Shown here: positions 40,753-52,609 of the stretch, one piece after another
How the letters are laid out: each line of letters opens with the position of its first letter
How positions within the stretch are numbered: position 1 is the first letter of the stretch
Origin: Hyperoplus lanceolatus
Lineage: Eukaryota; Chordata; Actinopteri; Uranoscopiformes; Ammodytidae
DNA length: 64,000 bases
Direction of reading: 5' to 3'
Assembly (NCBI GenBank): GCA_026929865.2
Contig: CM049403.1
Location: forward strand, 6,966,001-7,030,000
Made by a program: the position numbers and the translations under genes
Notes under the pieces: model-generated
What the model was told of the DNA's origin: nothing
Databases searched by the model: none
Seen by the model: the letters and a program-made list of their open reading frames with translations, nothing else

Positions 40753-41681
40753 ACTGTTTACAAACCGCTATGGTCTTTGTTAAAATTTCTGAAATTGGGG
40801 GGAAGGCACACTTGAGAATTTGTCTATATAATATGTTAAAATGTGCCACGATTAAAATGGCCCGTCAGCGTAAAAAACATCCCGTCATCAGTTTGTTAGA
40901 GCATTGCTCAGAGGTATTCTAAAATAATAAGGTTTTTAAATGATAGAAAAATGAATTGTTAGCTATTTTACTTTGATACTGGAATGAGTTATATCTCAAG
41001 TTCCATTCTCTCAGTTTTACAGATTTGCTGCATTCACTCTCTATGTGAAATCAAACTGGTTAGATCTAAAACAATAATGATCTATACAGCTATGTGATTG
41101 CTCTCTATACACTACTATCAATCTATATGGTGTATGAGTAATGCTCAGGTTTCAACTGGACCTAATTCCAATGCACTTAATGGTGGACACTAGTATAGGA
41201 CTTGTACCAAATAGCTGTTTTTAGACATTCACTTTGGTTTTACACTTGTATGTGCAGCTGCATCTTAATTTCATCCCTCATACACATGCAGTCCTAGCTC
41301 TTCACTTGTGCTTGTCCCTTTCTTGCTTTACACTTCAGTTCATATTAGTGAACACTCACTGAAACACAATAGAGAGATATGATAGCGCGTCTGCCTCTGT
41401 AATTTGTGATGGCAGCTCTACGGAGAGAGATTTGCAGAAACATATTCTGAATGAATATCCAGGGGTTGAGTGAGGGGTTATTCTGTGGAAGTGATTCTTT
41501 GACACATGATGCAGTCTGGTAATATTAAAAAACCCTCCAGTGAGCAAGCTTCTCATGGCATGACAACTTCCATACTCTCATTTCTTCTTAAAAAATGGCA
41601 GACCGATCCCAGATAGTTAAATGTTAAAGGGAGCAGTGGGTGAGATAGCTTTGGTCCATCAAAGGCTGAATGAAGAAATCA

Positions 41682-42083
41682 CCCTGCGTTCCAAACTGCA
41701 TACTATTTATTTTTCCTATTATACTTACATCTGGCCATGAAAATAATCTAGTTAGCATGCAGTAGGCATACAATTGGGACATACTTGTACTTATTTATTT
41801 CATTATAACATTGCGCCTCTTACCGCTTCCTTTTTTTATATCCATTGCGTCCCTGGTTGTTTTCATACGGCGGCTCCGTCGATGTGACGTCACTTTCGGT
41901 GATTGGAATGTGGGTCAGAATCACCCAAGTAGCATGCTGATTTCAACACTTAAACTTGACCGGATGTACTGTAGTAGGGCATACGGGTATTTTCTAAGCA
42001 TGCTAAATCCGACCACATGTATTAGGACATCCTAAATCTTTTTTTCTACCATACTAAATAGCAGAAAGTATTAGAACGCAGGG
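41682..42083. mobile_element. 402-bp CCCTGCGTTC-ended MITE (reference copy)
   Basis: Left CCCTGCGTTC and right GAACGCAGGG form a perfect 10-bp terminal inverted repeat. Related copies lie at 18330-18795, 28654-28850 and 36610-36855. The interior is non-coding and no clear target duplication is seen. Confidence 0.75.
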
Positions 42084-43539
42084 CATGTCATGAGCTGCAC
42101 ATGTCCACTTTTCTATTCTCCGGTCTCACTCACAGGTTATGGAGCTCTTCCTCCACTAAGGGGCACAATATGATCACTGATGTACTCTCAGCCCCACGCT
42201 CAAAGGAGGGATGGAACAGTGAAAAGCAACACCAGTAAATGTGGCCCTCTGTGCAGTAACTTTTAAGTTGAAGAGACGACCATGATAAAAGAAAATTATG
42301 GATGACATACACAAATGATAGCATTTTATTTAGAATGTTATACGCTGCTGTTGCCGTTATAGAAAAAACCTGAAAGTGAATATTGTACAAAGTTAATAAT
42401 GAGAGAGAGTAATGGCTAAATAATATATACTGATTTGAAATTATTTTACTTTTATCTTTAAAAAACCAAAACAATCCTCTATTGAAATTCACAATAAAAG
42501 ATTATGTTTAACGTTAGAAGAAAGAAATGGAAAAAAAGAAAGAAAGATGAATACATTTGGTCAGAAACATTATCAAAAATAAAAGAGAGAAACATTCTTC
42601 TTCTTATAAACACTTTTACTAGCTCAGTTCATTTATTCCAGCCATCATGCAGTATGCCATATTCGTTCCAAAAAGTGGAAAAAAATCTTCCAAATGTTTT
42701 CAAGTTTGTTCTTAGTAAATAGCTCATCTTCTCAATAGCAAAGTGAATGTATATGAATGTTATATATTTCTGCGTTATCCAGATGCACAATCAACTAAGC
42801 AGCCTGTAACTTTGATGCTTTTGGATCAGCGTGCTTCCATACATGAGGCTTGTGGTATAGCGTCTAACCCTTTTTTTCTGTGATACCGCTGTCTTAAGGT
42901 TGAGCTCAGCATTTTTCCTCATTAATATCCCACTTATTCTGCGAGTAGGATTTGATATTTTAGAGATTTGAGCGCGTTGGGGGCACAGGTTAGGCGCTGG
43001 TTGTGCTGATGGAGGCTATTTTCTCTTTACAGCTATACTCAATGAAATATGAAGTATAGGATTATGCATGTAGAAGAGTGGTATAATGATTAACCTTCAT
43101 CTCAGTCCCCTCGGTGATCTCCTCCTCCAATCAGCTGCTGTCAGGTAGATTCCTCCAGCCAGATGAAAGACCTTCCACGTGATAGATTGAGACATTTCTT
43201 CTTCTTCTTCTCCTTCTGCGATTGATGCATTTGTTTGCCCTTTCAGCTAGTTCAAATGATTCCTTAAACTATACACCAGTTTGATTTCTTTCAGCTGTAA
43301 GATTGAATCGATCCAAAAGTAAATTAAAGAATCCCTGTGTAGTTATTTTTTTTATTTATTTTTTTACCACTGATGGCGCTATGGAGCAATATTTAAAGAA
43401 TGGGGCCCCATTTTATTTGAATCGAGCACACTGATATGTTAACATACCTTTGTTTCTTTACAAGTCATCTCAACAGGACACATTTAAAGATAATATGGTA
43501 AGTTTTTATTACCTTTTAAAGGAAAGTATCATTCACCAC

Positions 43540-43882
43540 TTAAAGGTGGAGTCAGCAATTCCGTAAAATGCTCATTTTCAAAATCACTTTTTCCTCAAAA
43601 ACAGTGAATATCTGCTCACGATCCGCTACCTGTCCGTCTGTGTGTGTGTGTGCAATGAAAAAAATCAAGGGTTAAAGCACATCATAGGCTCTCTAAACAG
43701 GCATGTTGCTAGCTACGGTGGGCCCTTTGATTACATACCCTTTGTTCACATACCTGTTTACATAGCCTAGGTTGTGTAGCAACACCATATTTTTTAGCGG
43801 ATCATGAGAAGATATTCACTTATGTTGACTGAAAGTGATATTGACAACAAACATTCTCCAGAATCTCTGACTCCACCTTTAA
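43540..43882. mobile_element. Family M1, copy E (best-preserved, 343 bp)
   Basis: TTAAAGGTGGAGTCAGCAAT at the left and, inverted at the right, TTAAAGGTGGAGTCAGAGAT: near-perfect terminal inverted repeats with TTAA borders. The internal 'ctacctgtccgtctgtgtgtgtgtg' segment is a short GT seed. The arms are extensively complementary, so the whole unit can fold into one hairpin. Confidence 0.88.
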
Positions 43883-44569
43883 CAAGGCAAATAAATTGAT
43901 GGTAAACTTGGAAACTCATGAAGTTCATCTTTTGCCTTTAATTGCACTTTCAGTAAGCTTCCATCGCTGACATATGTAAGTGGTAATGAGTATTTGTATA
44001 TAAATATAAAGTTATTATATCATGTTTCATTATCTTTACATTTTGCTACTAGCGCTGCTGTGTGAACGTAGCTGTGGCTTGATCTATAGGGTCAGAAGTG
44101 TGTTAGATTCAAGCATAACAGGTGTTTGTTTAAGCAAAAGAAAACATTGTGAGAGTTCAATTCAGTGTTTTCTTACGATTTTAACCTAAGTTTTACTTTT
44201 GTTGTTGATGTGATTTTCACAGTGTGTGTGTTTGAACATGTTGAATGTGTGGTGCCAGGAGCTGAATTGAATAATGTCTCCATTTTCAGCAGACCAAGTT
44301 TTCTTCTTCTACAAGAAACTGAAAAAAAATATTTTAATCTGCTAATGATCTTTAGAAATACCTATGAAGCTCAAATGTCAAAGTTGGTAAGAACCATCTA
44401 ATGAATCAAATGTATCGCTGTCACTCGTGTCTACTTATCACACAGAGATAATTAGCACCATCATGTTTTAAACTGACATTATCCCATGTCGCAACATTCT
44501 TATCATCAGTAATCCTTTTAACTCAAAGGCAGCATGATGGCTAAAGCTAACCTCAGTGTAGCGCTATCT

Positions 44570-45240
44570 TGTACTTCCCTTGCGTTTGTACAACGAAATC
44601 ACAAGCGGGCAAAAACCTTTCCAAAACAATGGCTGCCCCCTTTCCTCCCTCACCCCCTTCTACCAGAGGACATATTTATTTGAGCCCCCTTTTAATTTGG
44701 GCCTCGATTTGTTTTGATGTGAGGAGTGAGTGCTTTTTAAAATCTCCTTAACTCCGCGGGCTACTCCCACAGGGGCTAATGGCCGTAGCCTGGGCCCGCG
44801 TTGAATAATACAGACGCATGGTGGAGGTGGGAAGGAGGGGGTTATAGACACGGGCGCCTCCTCCATACAGTGTACACCTCCATTGATAAGATTGTATTAA
44901 TTGGTATGAATAGAGAGGCTTTTCTTCCCCCCTTCTACCTTGTATACATTTAGCATTATCCTCATTAGCTTCCCCGTTGCCTCCCAGCCAGTTTCTCTCC
45001 TCCACATCCCCCGGGGGGTCTCCGGGGAGGCAATTTGCATCTCTCCAGGATGTCTCTCTGGTGGGTTATTGAGGAAATATTAGCCCCCTTTTTCTTCCAT
45101 GGCCCCGACCCCTTTGATTTATTTTGTAGCCGGAGCTGATAGAGTGGCACTCACATGTTAATGACCGGGGCGGCTGGAAACAGGCCCCACGGTGCAAGGC
45201 CACTCATTGATCCGGCGGGTTGAAAAAGGTACAATTGACA
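44570..45240. other. Complex GC-richer segment, candidate conserved non-coding element
   Basis: Non-repetitive sequence with balanced composition and dense motif-like strings (TTTAATTTGGGCCTCGATT, CATTGATAAGATTGTATTAATTGG, CCTTTGATTTATTTTG). It is bounded by repeat-rich DNA. Frames on both strands are short and lack splice context. Conservation cannot be tested here. Confidence 0.3.
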
Positions 45241-45268
45241 AGCATGCACTGAATAATCGTCTTACATG

Positions 45269-45270
<2 letters not shown>

Positions 45271-45317
<47 letters not shown>
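45271..45317. repeat. (GT)n microsatellite
   Basis: Pure GT run of about 47 bases. Confidence 0.96.
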
Positions 45318-45318
<1 letters not shown>

Positions 45319-45529
45319 AACCTAGCGAAGTGACAAGGGAATCCCACTGCTGTCAAGGCCACTGTGCTCAAGCTCAAGCTGTCCACTCCTCATGATAGAG
45401 TTAGATAAATAGGCTTCAGTTGGACTCTGATTTCCTCCTGACTTTTTTTTTGACACAGTGTGGTTCACAGTCTGGCTTCTTCTTTGTTCTCTAATAGGCT
45501 ACTCCATTCATGTCATCAATGCAGGCAAA

Positions 45530-45830
45530 AACATAGTTTTTTCAAGCACTGGTCAATTAAGATATTTTTTTTTCCCATAACATGTCGGAAATCTCAGCTT
45601 CCACTTACATTAACTTAACTTTCAGTATAGGATTTGTTCATATGTTGTCAATTGTCTGATTTATGATACATTTTCTTCTTGAAAAACATGCCGAAATGCA
45701 TTTTTTAAAGAAACTGTACATAGTATTGTATGATGTATTCAATGGAAAAAGGCTCTATCTAAAATCAATTATATGTTGTCAAAATTAAATAACGATTTTA
45801 ACTCTGGCTTTATCCAATATCTAGATTTTT
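45530..45830 (+). repeat. Dispersed repeat family R3, copy 2
   Basis: Shares 'tttcaagcactggtcaatt', 'ggatttgttcatatgttgtcaattgtctgatttatgatacatttt' and 'aaaacatgccgaaatgcatttttt' with 28925-29270. Its 3' part ('ttgtcaaaattaaataacgattttaactctggctttatcc') is repeated in reverse at 49095. Confidence 0.65.
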
Positions 45831-46012
45831 TTTTAAAGAGATGCAAATGCAGTGTCTTGCCTTAACCCCCCATTTTAGCCACTTCTGTAAAGCTTATCAG
45901 AGGGCTTCAAACAACACACCCCATCCAGCCACTGTTTAGAGCTGTTTGTCCTTGTCTAATAATAGAATTATTAGCCCCGTACAGAGGACACACTTGGGTT
46001 GCCTTTTAGTTT

Positions 46013-46013
<1 letters not shown>

Positions 46014-46080
<67 letters not shown>
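46014..46080. repeat. (CA)n microsatellite
   Basis: Pure CA run of about 67 bases. Confidence 0.97.
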
Positions 46081-46082
<2 letters not shown>

Positions 46083-46291
46083 CTGCCGTGGTGCACTCAT
46101 TACGTTTTAAAGGAAATATAATGAAAGATTTCACCGTAACACCTGTGATGCTTGTGACATGCCGACGAATTTTAAGCTCACTGATGTTTGCTCAGCAGTG
46201 TGGAGCCTGTCCTCAATTCGGAGAGCAGTTTGACACCACTCCCTTTCATCTGAATGGTCACATGTCTGCAGCAAAGAGGCAGCAACAAAGT

Positions 46292-46328
46292 TTGATATAT
46301 ATATATATATATATTTTATATATATTTT
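46292..46328. repeat. (TA)n tract
   Basis: TATATA run interrupted by a short TTTTA block. Confidence 0.9.
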
Positions 46329-47548
46329 TTATCCCCCCATCTCAACTGAAGAGGAAGGCATCAGAGCGTGCCTAATCATAGCAACAACTTCTGTCTTCTG
46401 GCTTATTATTTGTACACGCTTCAGTTGTATGGTAATATTAACATTTAATAAAAGTCAACATCCTAACTGCTACTGCTAAACAAAAATACCCACCGCCGCC
46501 ATCGCAGCATCTCTCCTGCATACTTATAACAGATTAGAAGAGGTTGTGTGTATATCAATTGCGCGACTGCCTGGGCTCATGCATATTGTTATGAAGGAGA
46601 CAAGAAAATGCGAGAAATGGAAATGTGCCATTTCAACGACGTCGGCACAGCTTGCCAAAAAGTGGGCCTATAAAGAGTGGGTAGAGTGCTTGTGGTTTGT
46701 TTTCCTCCTCCATGTGTGTGCGGATAGATGAGAAGTCATGTATCCAAACAGAGCAGATATCATGTTTATGAGAGCCCATCTGCTGCTCCCTGTGCCCACC
46801 ACACTGCTGCTGCCCTCTTCAACACTGAGTGAAGAGCGCCCTCATTAAAAGCAGCACATGCCAGAGAGTGAGAAACCTCTGGATTTTTTTCTGTCTTTCC
46901 CCTCTTTTAAATGGAGTTAGAGTTTAAAACTAACAAAAGCCTTGGGAAATCCCCATCAGACATCCCTCCCCTTAATCCCATTTAATTTTGAAAGGTATTG
47001 TTTAAAGCTTTAAAGTTTGATATGGTTTAATCCCTCCCCTCTTTCAAACACTACGGGCCCAGCAAATGAGGGCCGTGTGTCAGCAGCTCCGGCAGATTCT
47101 AATCTACTTCCACACACACACAACACACAAATCCCTCCTTCAAGACGAAGGTTGCATGGGGGTTTTTCCTCTGAACTCTCTCTTGTTTGATGTGCCTATA
47201 CCTTTGCTATTGAACATGACTCGTGTGTCTTAACCCTGACTGTCACTGGCTCCCTGTCCCCCTTGCAATCACTCCCTATGTTTCACTAGCTTCACCTTTT
47301 TTTCTCATCAGTAAATCGACCATCACACACACATTTCACTCTTTTCTTCAAGGTGAGGGGGGGTTGTTTTGGGCTGCAGGTTCAGTGGGGATGGGGTTGC
47401 ACCTTGGCCAAAGCGGCTGGCATTGTCTTGGTTTACCCGATTCACTTCTCACCTGCAGTCTCTCACTACTTTAGCCCGCGTCCCTGTTTTCATAGGTCAA
47501 CTTTAATTATTTCAAAGTTTCCTGATAAGGCTGCTGTAGATTAGACAG

Positions 47549-47766
47549 CTGTATGTAAACAAAGGCTATCAAAGGGGGCCCACCGTAGCTAACAACATGG
47601 CTTTTTTTTTTACAGAGTCTAGGCTCTGTTTTAACACTGGAATTTCTTTCAACGCACATGCACAGTCCTGACAGGTAGAGAGGAGCTTGAGGAGAAATTC
47701 ACCGATTTTATGATCAATTGATTTTGACAACAAGAAATCTCCAGAATTCCCTGACTCCATGTTTTA
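47549..47766. mobile_element. Family M1, copy F (5' truncated)
   Basis: Starts at 'gtaaacaaaggctatcaaagggggcccaccgtagctaacaacatgg' and continues through the second arm to 'ccagaattccctgactccatgttttaa'. Confidence 0.78.
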
Positions 47767-49094
47767 AGTTACCACATACTACTTACATATGCTTGAATGG
47801 ACACTAATATGTTTGTGTTATAGCATGCATTACTATTTAATTTCTTCTCACTATAAAGAATACTTTTTTCTTTGCCACATACTAGCTATGGTGCTCATAT
47901 GTTTTCCTTCGCCTGTGTATCATTTGAGTCATCTAACTCCAGTATCTATTTTCACTCAAGCAGTAAATTGCATTGTTTAGTTATCAAAGGCTTTGTGTAA
48001 TTACATTTGTATGATTCTGGATGACAGGGCTGATAGTGTCTGAACAAGACGCTGGCATACATAATCACAGGCCCAAATCCCATTAGGGAGACTGGGAGAC
48101 CATTATTATGGAAATGACCTTTGGGTGACAAGAATTCACTGGGATAAAAGAGTATGTAATCCAGACAAAGACACTGTGTGAAGCCTTCCTTATTTTTTCT
48201 TCTTCTCTTGAAGAATTGAAGAAATTTAGCGTGTTTTATGGTTGTTTCTTTTTATTCTTTTCGAGTTCTTCCGCATCTACAGCATGCCATTTTGTCATAT
48301 TGAGTAAATTCATTTTTTCAGTAAACGTAATTTTTTAAAATTCCTTATTATACTATCGGCAGAACTGAGGGGCTGAGATACCAGAAGAAAAATCTTACTG
48401 ATTTGTTTTCTTTTCTTTTTTTCATTTAGCCGTGGAACCTTTTGCTGAGAGAACACACTCACCTTGGGATTACTGGAGTGTGTCAAGCTCAATCTACGTG
48501 TTTGTTTTGAGCCACACTTTGATACTCTCACACTTTAAGAGGCAGCTTCATAAATTCACATTGTGTCAAATAAATCAATAGACTCCCATTAAGTGAGGAA
48601 GTTGTGTAGTGCAGTACTTGAGGGACCGGGGGAGAGGGCTCCTCTTGTTTCCACGTCGGCAAGAAGAATGTATATACGGTTGGCAGGTGTGATCCATACA
48701 GACAAGCATACAGCAGTTGAAATGGTCTTTTGGCTGACTTGGTCCCAGTTGGTTTTTTAGCACTAGTCTCCCTCTGTGCTGCCAGCCTGGGTCTGCAGTG
48801 GAAACAGGAAGAAAGGTATTTGCTTAGACAGTCACAGCCCTAACAAGGCCTACAGCGCCTAAAGTATTCGTCTTCAATCGGTTGGTTGTTCTCCACAAAA
48901 TGTATGGTTTGGCTATTTCGGTTGCATTATGGCAAGACACTGCAGGTGAATAGGGTAAACATGAAATGAAACGTTGCTGTTTAGTTACTTACATTTCAAT
49001 AATATATTTTTTTTGTAAACCTTTCTTTGCAGGAATGTTTGATTAACTAATTTGGCAATATCTAATATAAGAAATATGCGTACATTTGCTTCTC

Positions 49095-49300
49095 TTCAAG
49101 AAAACAAAGATCTAGATGCTGGATAAAGCCAGAGTTAAAATTGTTATTTCATTTTGACAACATCCTTGGATACAACTTCATTTTCTAAATAAAATATTTG
49201 CTGTGTGCAGTTCTTAGAAAATTTGTTTTCTGCATGTTTTATAAACAAAATATATCTTAATTCAGACAATTAACAACTTATGAACAACTCTTTCAGTAAT
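49095..49300 (-). repeat. Dispersed repeat family R3, copy 3 (inverted, partial)
   Basis: The reverse complement matches 45700-45830: 'gatctagatgctggataaagccagagttaaaattgttatttcattttgacaac' is the inverse of that copy's 3' part, followed by the inverted 'catgttttataaac' and 'cagacaattaacaacttatgaac' blocks. Confidence 0.6.
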
Positions 49301-50009
49301 ATCCTTCACAAAAAGTGCAGTGAATGATTGCACCCGCATTTTTCATATGTGAAGTTTCAGGTAATATATTGATTTATTTTACGTATGATGCCAATTTCAC
49401 TTGTTCTCATATTGCAAAAACTCTTCTATGTGAAGGGCACCTTCTTTCGTGCGTATCTGCAATGTTTATATATGGAGGTTGTATTCACACTGCTGTATAT
49501 TTATATATTTTTTTAACCCGATTTTAAAACATATATGTGAAATAGTAAACAGAATTACAGGTCATACAAAAATGCTTGACCTTTGTCCTCATGCATCATT
49601 CAGCAAGATGGCTGACGTTGGCTCCCCTCTAGTCATTGAAACACCTGTCACAATAAAAATGTTGCTTAATATGATACTTACAACGTTAACTAGTGTAACG
49701 GAACAAGCAATTCTGGAAAAAAAAATCATTCACAGTGGAAAAACATGGTGGCATGTTCATGAAATGAGATTGTGTGCGTACAGCGGAGAATGACATGGAA
49801 GGTGAAAGAGAATAGGGCTTGTTGCCTGGTTGTTGTATGAGCTATAGTGATGTGAGCACATGGCATGCTTCCCAGCCCACCAGCTATCACAGCACGCTGC
49901 ATCAGACCGATTCAACAACTCCATGACTACAAGGGGATTTCATTTTGGTGTTGTTGGTACATATTAAAGCTCTTCATTGCTATGCAGACCATTACATACT
50001 GTATACACC

Positions 50010-50175
50010 TGTACATTCTAATTTCAAGATTCAAAGTGTGTATTGTCATATGCACAATAAGAAACATGTTCTCGGTCATACAATGCAATTCTTCCTTTGT
50101 TTCCCACAGAAGAACATACAAGTAAAATTGAAAAAAGCAACAATACAGAATGTCGATTTACAAGGCAAGTAGAAG
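50010..50175. repeat. Possible retroposon 3' fragment
   Basis: The string 'caagattcaaagtgtgtattgtcatatgcacaataag' followed by 'tacaatgcaattctt' resembles a very common fish LINE/SINE 3' region known to me from genome annotation. Only one copy is present here, so the family call is tentative. Confidence 0.35.
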
Positions 50176-50253
50176 AGCAGCAACTATGTAAAGCAACACA
50201 TTTATGTTTAAATCAAATAAAACGAAATGGTGCTAATCCATGACAGTGTGTCG

Positions 50254-50627
50254 TAGCCTGGTGCTACCAGACCATCGTACTTCATTTCATTTGTACAGAA
50301 GGTCTGGCAGTGCTTTAATTGGCAAACGTTCACTCATGGAGGCGGGTGTCTGTTAAAGTTTAAAACTATTGGATCTGCCCAGTGCCACTCTGGATTAGCC
50401 AACCAATCGCATAACGTTTGGTCGTCACGTGTGTCATGAGCCGGCTTCTGGCAACTGAAACTGGAGCGCGACTTCGACGTCATCGTTCTCAGCCACTCGC
50501 TCTGTTCGCTGATTGGACCGGCTGTCGAATCTCCAGCAAAACTGGGAAATGGGCTGTACACCCAGACTGACTACTGAAGGGAAAATAAAATTTGGCCGGA
50601 AGTAGGCGGGCGGGCGGAGCCAGGCTA
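50254..50627. mobile_element. 374-bp element with perfect 9-bp target duplication
   Basis: Terminal inverted repeat TAGCCTGG ... CCAGGCTA, flanked by the direct repeat AGTGTGTCG at 50245-50253 and 50628-50636 with no mismatch. The element is GC- and CpG-richer than its surroundings, with no ORF of transposase type. A 9-bp duplication is typical of Mutator-like transposases; 8 bp with one extra matching base would fit hAT. Confidence 0.75.
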
Positions 50628-51793
50628 AGTGTGTCGTTGTGCATAACCAAATTGTAAACAGTGGTGGCAGTCCTGAGGTAGAACAATAACAATGTGCTTA
50701 ATCTTATCTACCAATAAATCCCATTTTAACAAAGCTAATTCTATCACACAGGAGTTTTATCATCTACATAAAAGTTAAAGTTGACTTGAAGAGGCAGAAA
50801 ATGATAAAGTATTGGATCACATTAAATTGTATTGTTGTACCCAATACAAGAAAACTAGCTTGAAGCTAAACCTGCATCTTAGCATCCCTTCTCATTGTTT
50901 GAGTTGAATGTATTTTGTGCATAGTCCATGATACAAATGCAGAACTAAATAAAGCGTTTACTATGCAGTCCACTTATGATGGAAATATAAGAAACACCTC
51001 ATACTAGGGTCATATAATCTACACAAGGATGGAATGATTTTTACAGATACCTATTGTACCAGATGCTTACAGTATATTGAACAATACAATTTGCAAAGGG
51101 GTTATAGTAGTAAACAATGATGATTTGACACTCCTAAATCTCACATATCAAACTGAGAAACCAGGCAAGTATCTTGGGGGGAAGAACGCAGCCAGGGATA
51201 GTGGAAGCTCCATAGCAGATTGATCTGTGCATACAGCTTAACTGTATTCAAGCTCATAATCCCTGTAAATATCTCCAGGCAAGGAAAAGTCAGCCTTTTA
51301 ACATTGATTAAATGAAGTAAATAGAAGCAATTGCATATTTAGAAAAATCACATTTCTGTTGAACCTCCCCTGTTCGTTATATATAGAAGCGGGTTGAGTG
51401 AGGTGGCTGCTAATGAGGGCTTACACATTTTTTGAGCCAATATATTTCCATGGTTTTTTGCCACCCCGCCGTCAGGGAGTAACAGTGAAGTTCACTTTTA
51501 AATGTGGAGCGTCTGTTCCCCATTCCAAACCTCTCACACCACAACAGATGGGGAGAATATGGAGCTGGGAAGGTTTTTTTTTACCTCAGAGGTGGTAACA
51601 CTGAAGCCATTCATTAACACTGAATTTATCACTTCGTTAGCAACACATCTTCCTGCAGAGAGCCACCAGCCCTGGATGTCAAATCCACTGAGCCTGTATT
51701 TTAAACTAAATTAGCTATGGACAAGCGTCGTGTCATCTGTTATGAGATGTAGCATACATTATGTTGAATTGCACGGTGTTTACTATTGTATTT

Positions 51794-52609
51794 TTAAAAG
51801 GTGGGGTCAGCGATTCTGGAGAAAGCATGTTGTCAAAATCAGTAAATATATCCTCACAATTAGATACCTGGCTGTCATGTGAGTGTGCTTAAATAAATTG
51901 TGTTATACACAGCTTAGGCTCTGTAAACTGGTATGGGTAACACTTTATAATAACTATCCGTTGTAACTCGTTAATAGATCATTAGTAAACTCTTAATTAA
52001 TGATTATTAATGATTTGTGGTTGTTAGCAGTTTGTTAAGGATTTATAACAATGGTAGATAGTTAATAGCTTAATAATTGAATCAGTTCATCTGGGACGAG
52101 GCTGAAATAGGCTATAGACTATACACAGTGCATGGGCAACTGAGGGCAGCCCCATTTTCAAATATTTTTAAATAAACTCAATACACACTGTGCATGCCAT
52201 GGACTTGAACGTGACGTGATCAGTTAATCTCGGATTACCTCCCAGATGAAACTGATTCAATTATTAAGCTATTAACTATCTACCATTGTTATAAATCCTT
52301 AACAAACTGCTAACAAACACTTAACAAATCATTAATAATCATTAATTAAGAGTTTACTAATGATCTATTAACGAGTTACAACGGATAGTTATTATAAAGT
52401 GTTACCCTGGTAGGTAAACAAAGGTTATGTAAACAAAGGGGGTCCACCGTAGCTAGAAACATGCATGTTTAGAGAGACTAGGCTGTGTATTAACAATGTT
52501 TTTTTTCAGTGCACACACTGTATGTACAGGCAGGGTATCGTTAGTAGATATTGTCTAAGAAAAAAATATTTTGACAACAAGCATTCTGCAAAATTGCTGA
52601 CTCTTTTAA
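51794..52609. mobile_element. Family M1, copy G (split by an inserted palindrome)
   Basis: The left part 51794-51935 runs from 'aaaaggtggggtcagcgattctggag' to 'gctctgtaaactggtatg'. It resumes at about 52407 ('ctggtaggtaaacaaagg') through 'gtccaccgtagctagaaacatg' to 'gctgactcttttaa'. The interruption is the element at 51936-52406, so M1 is older than the palindrome. Confidence 0.85.
51936..52406. mobile_element. 471-bp giant-palindrome MITE, copy 1
   Basis: The ends GGTAACACTTTATAATAACT and its exact inverse (...TTATTATAAAGTGTTACC) begin inverted arms of about 165 bp that are nearly perfect, closing on a loop around 'ggctatagactatacacag'. It is flanked by CTGGTATG (51928-51935) and CTGGTAGG (52407-52414), an 8-bp target duplication with one mismatch, and inserted in an M1 copy. 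No ORF. Relative to the second copy, the left arm lacks a few bases near 52017. Confidence 0.88.
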
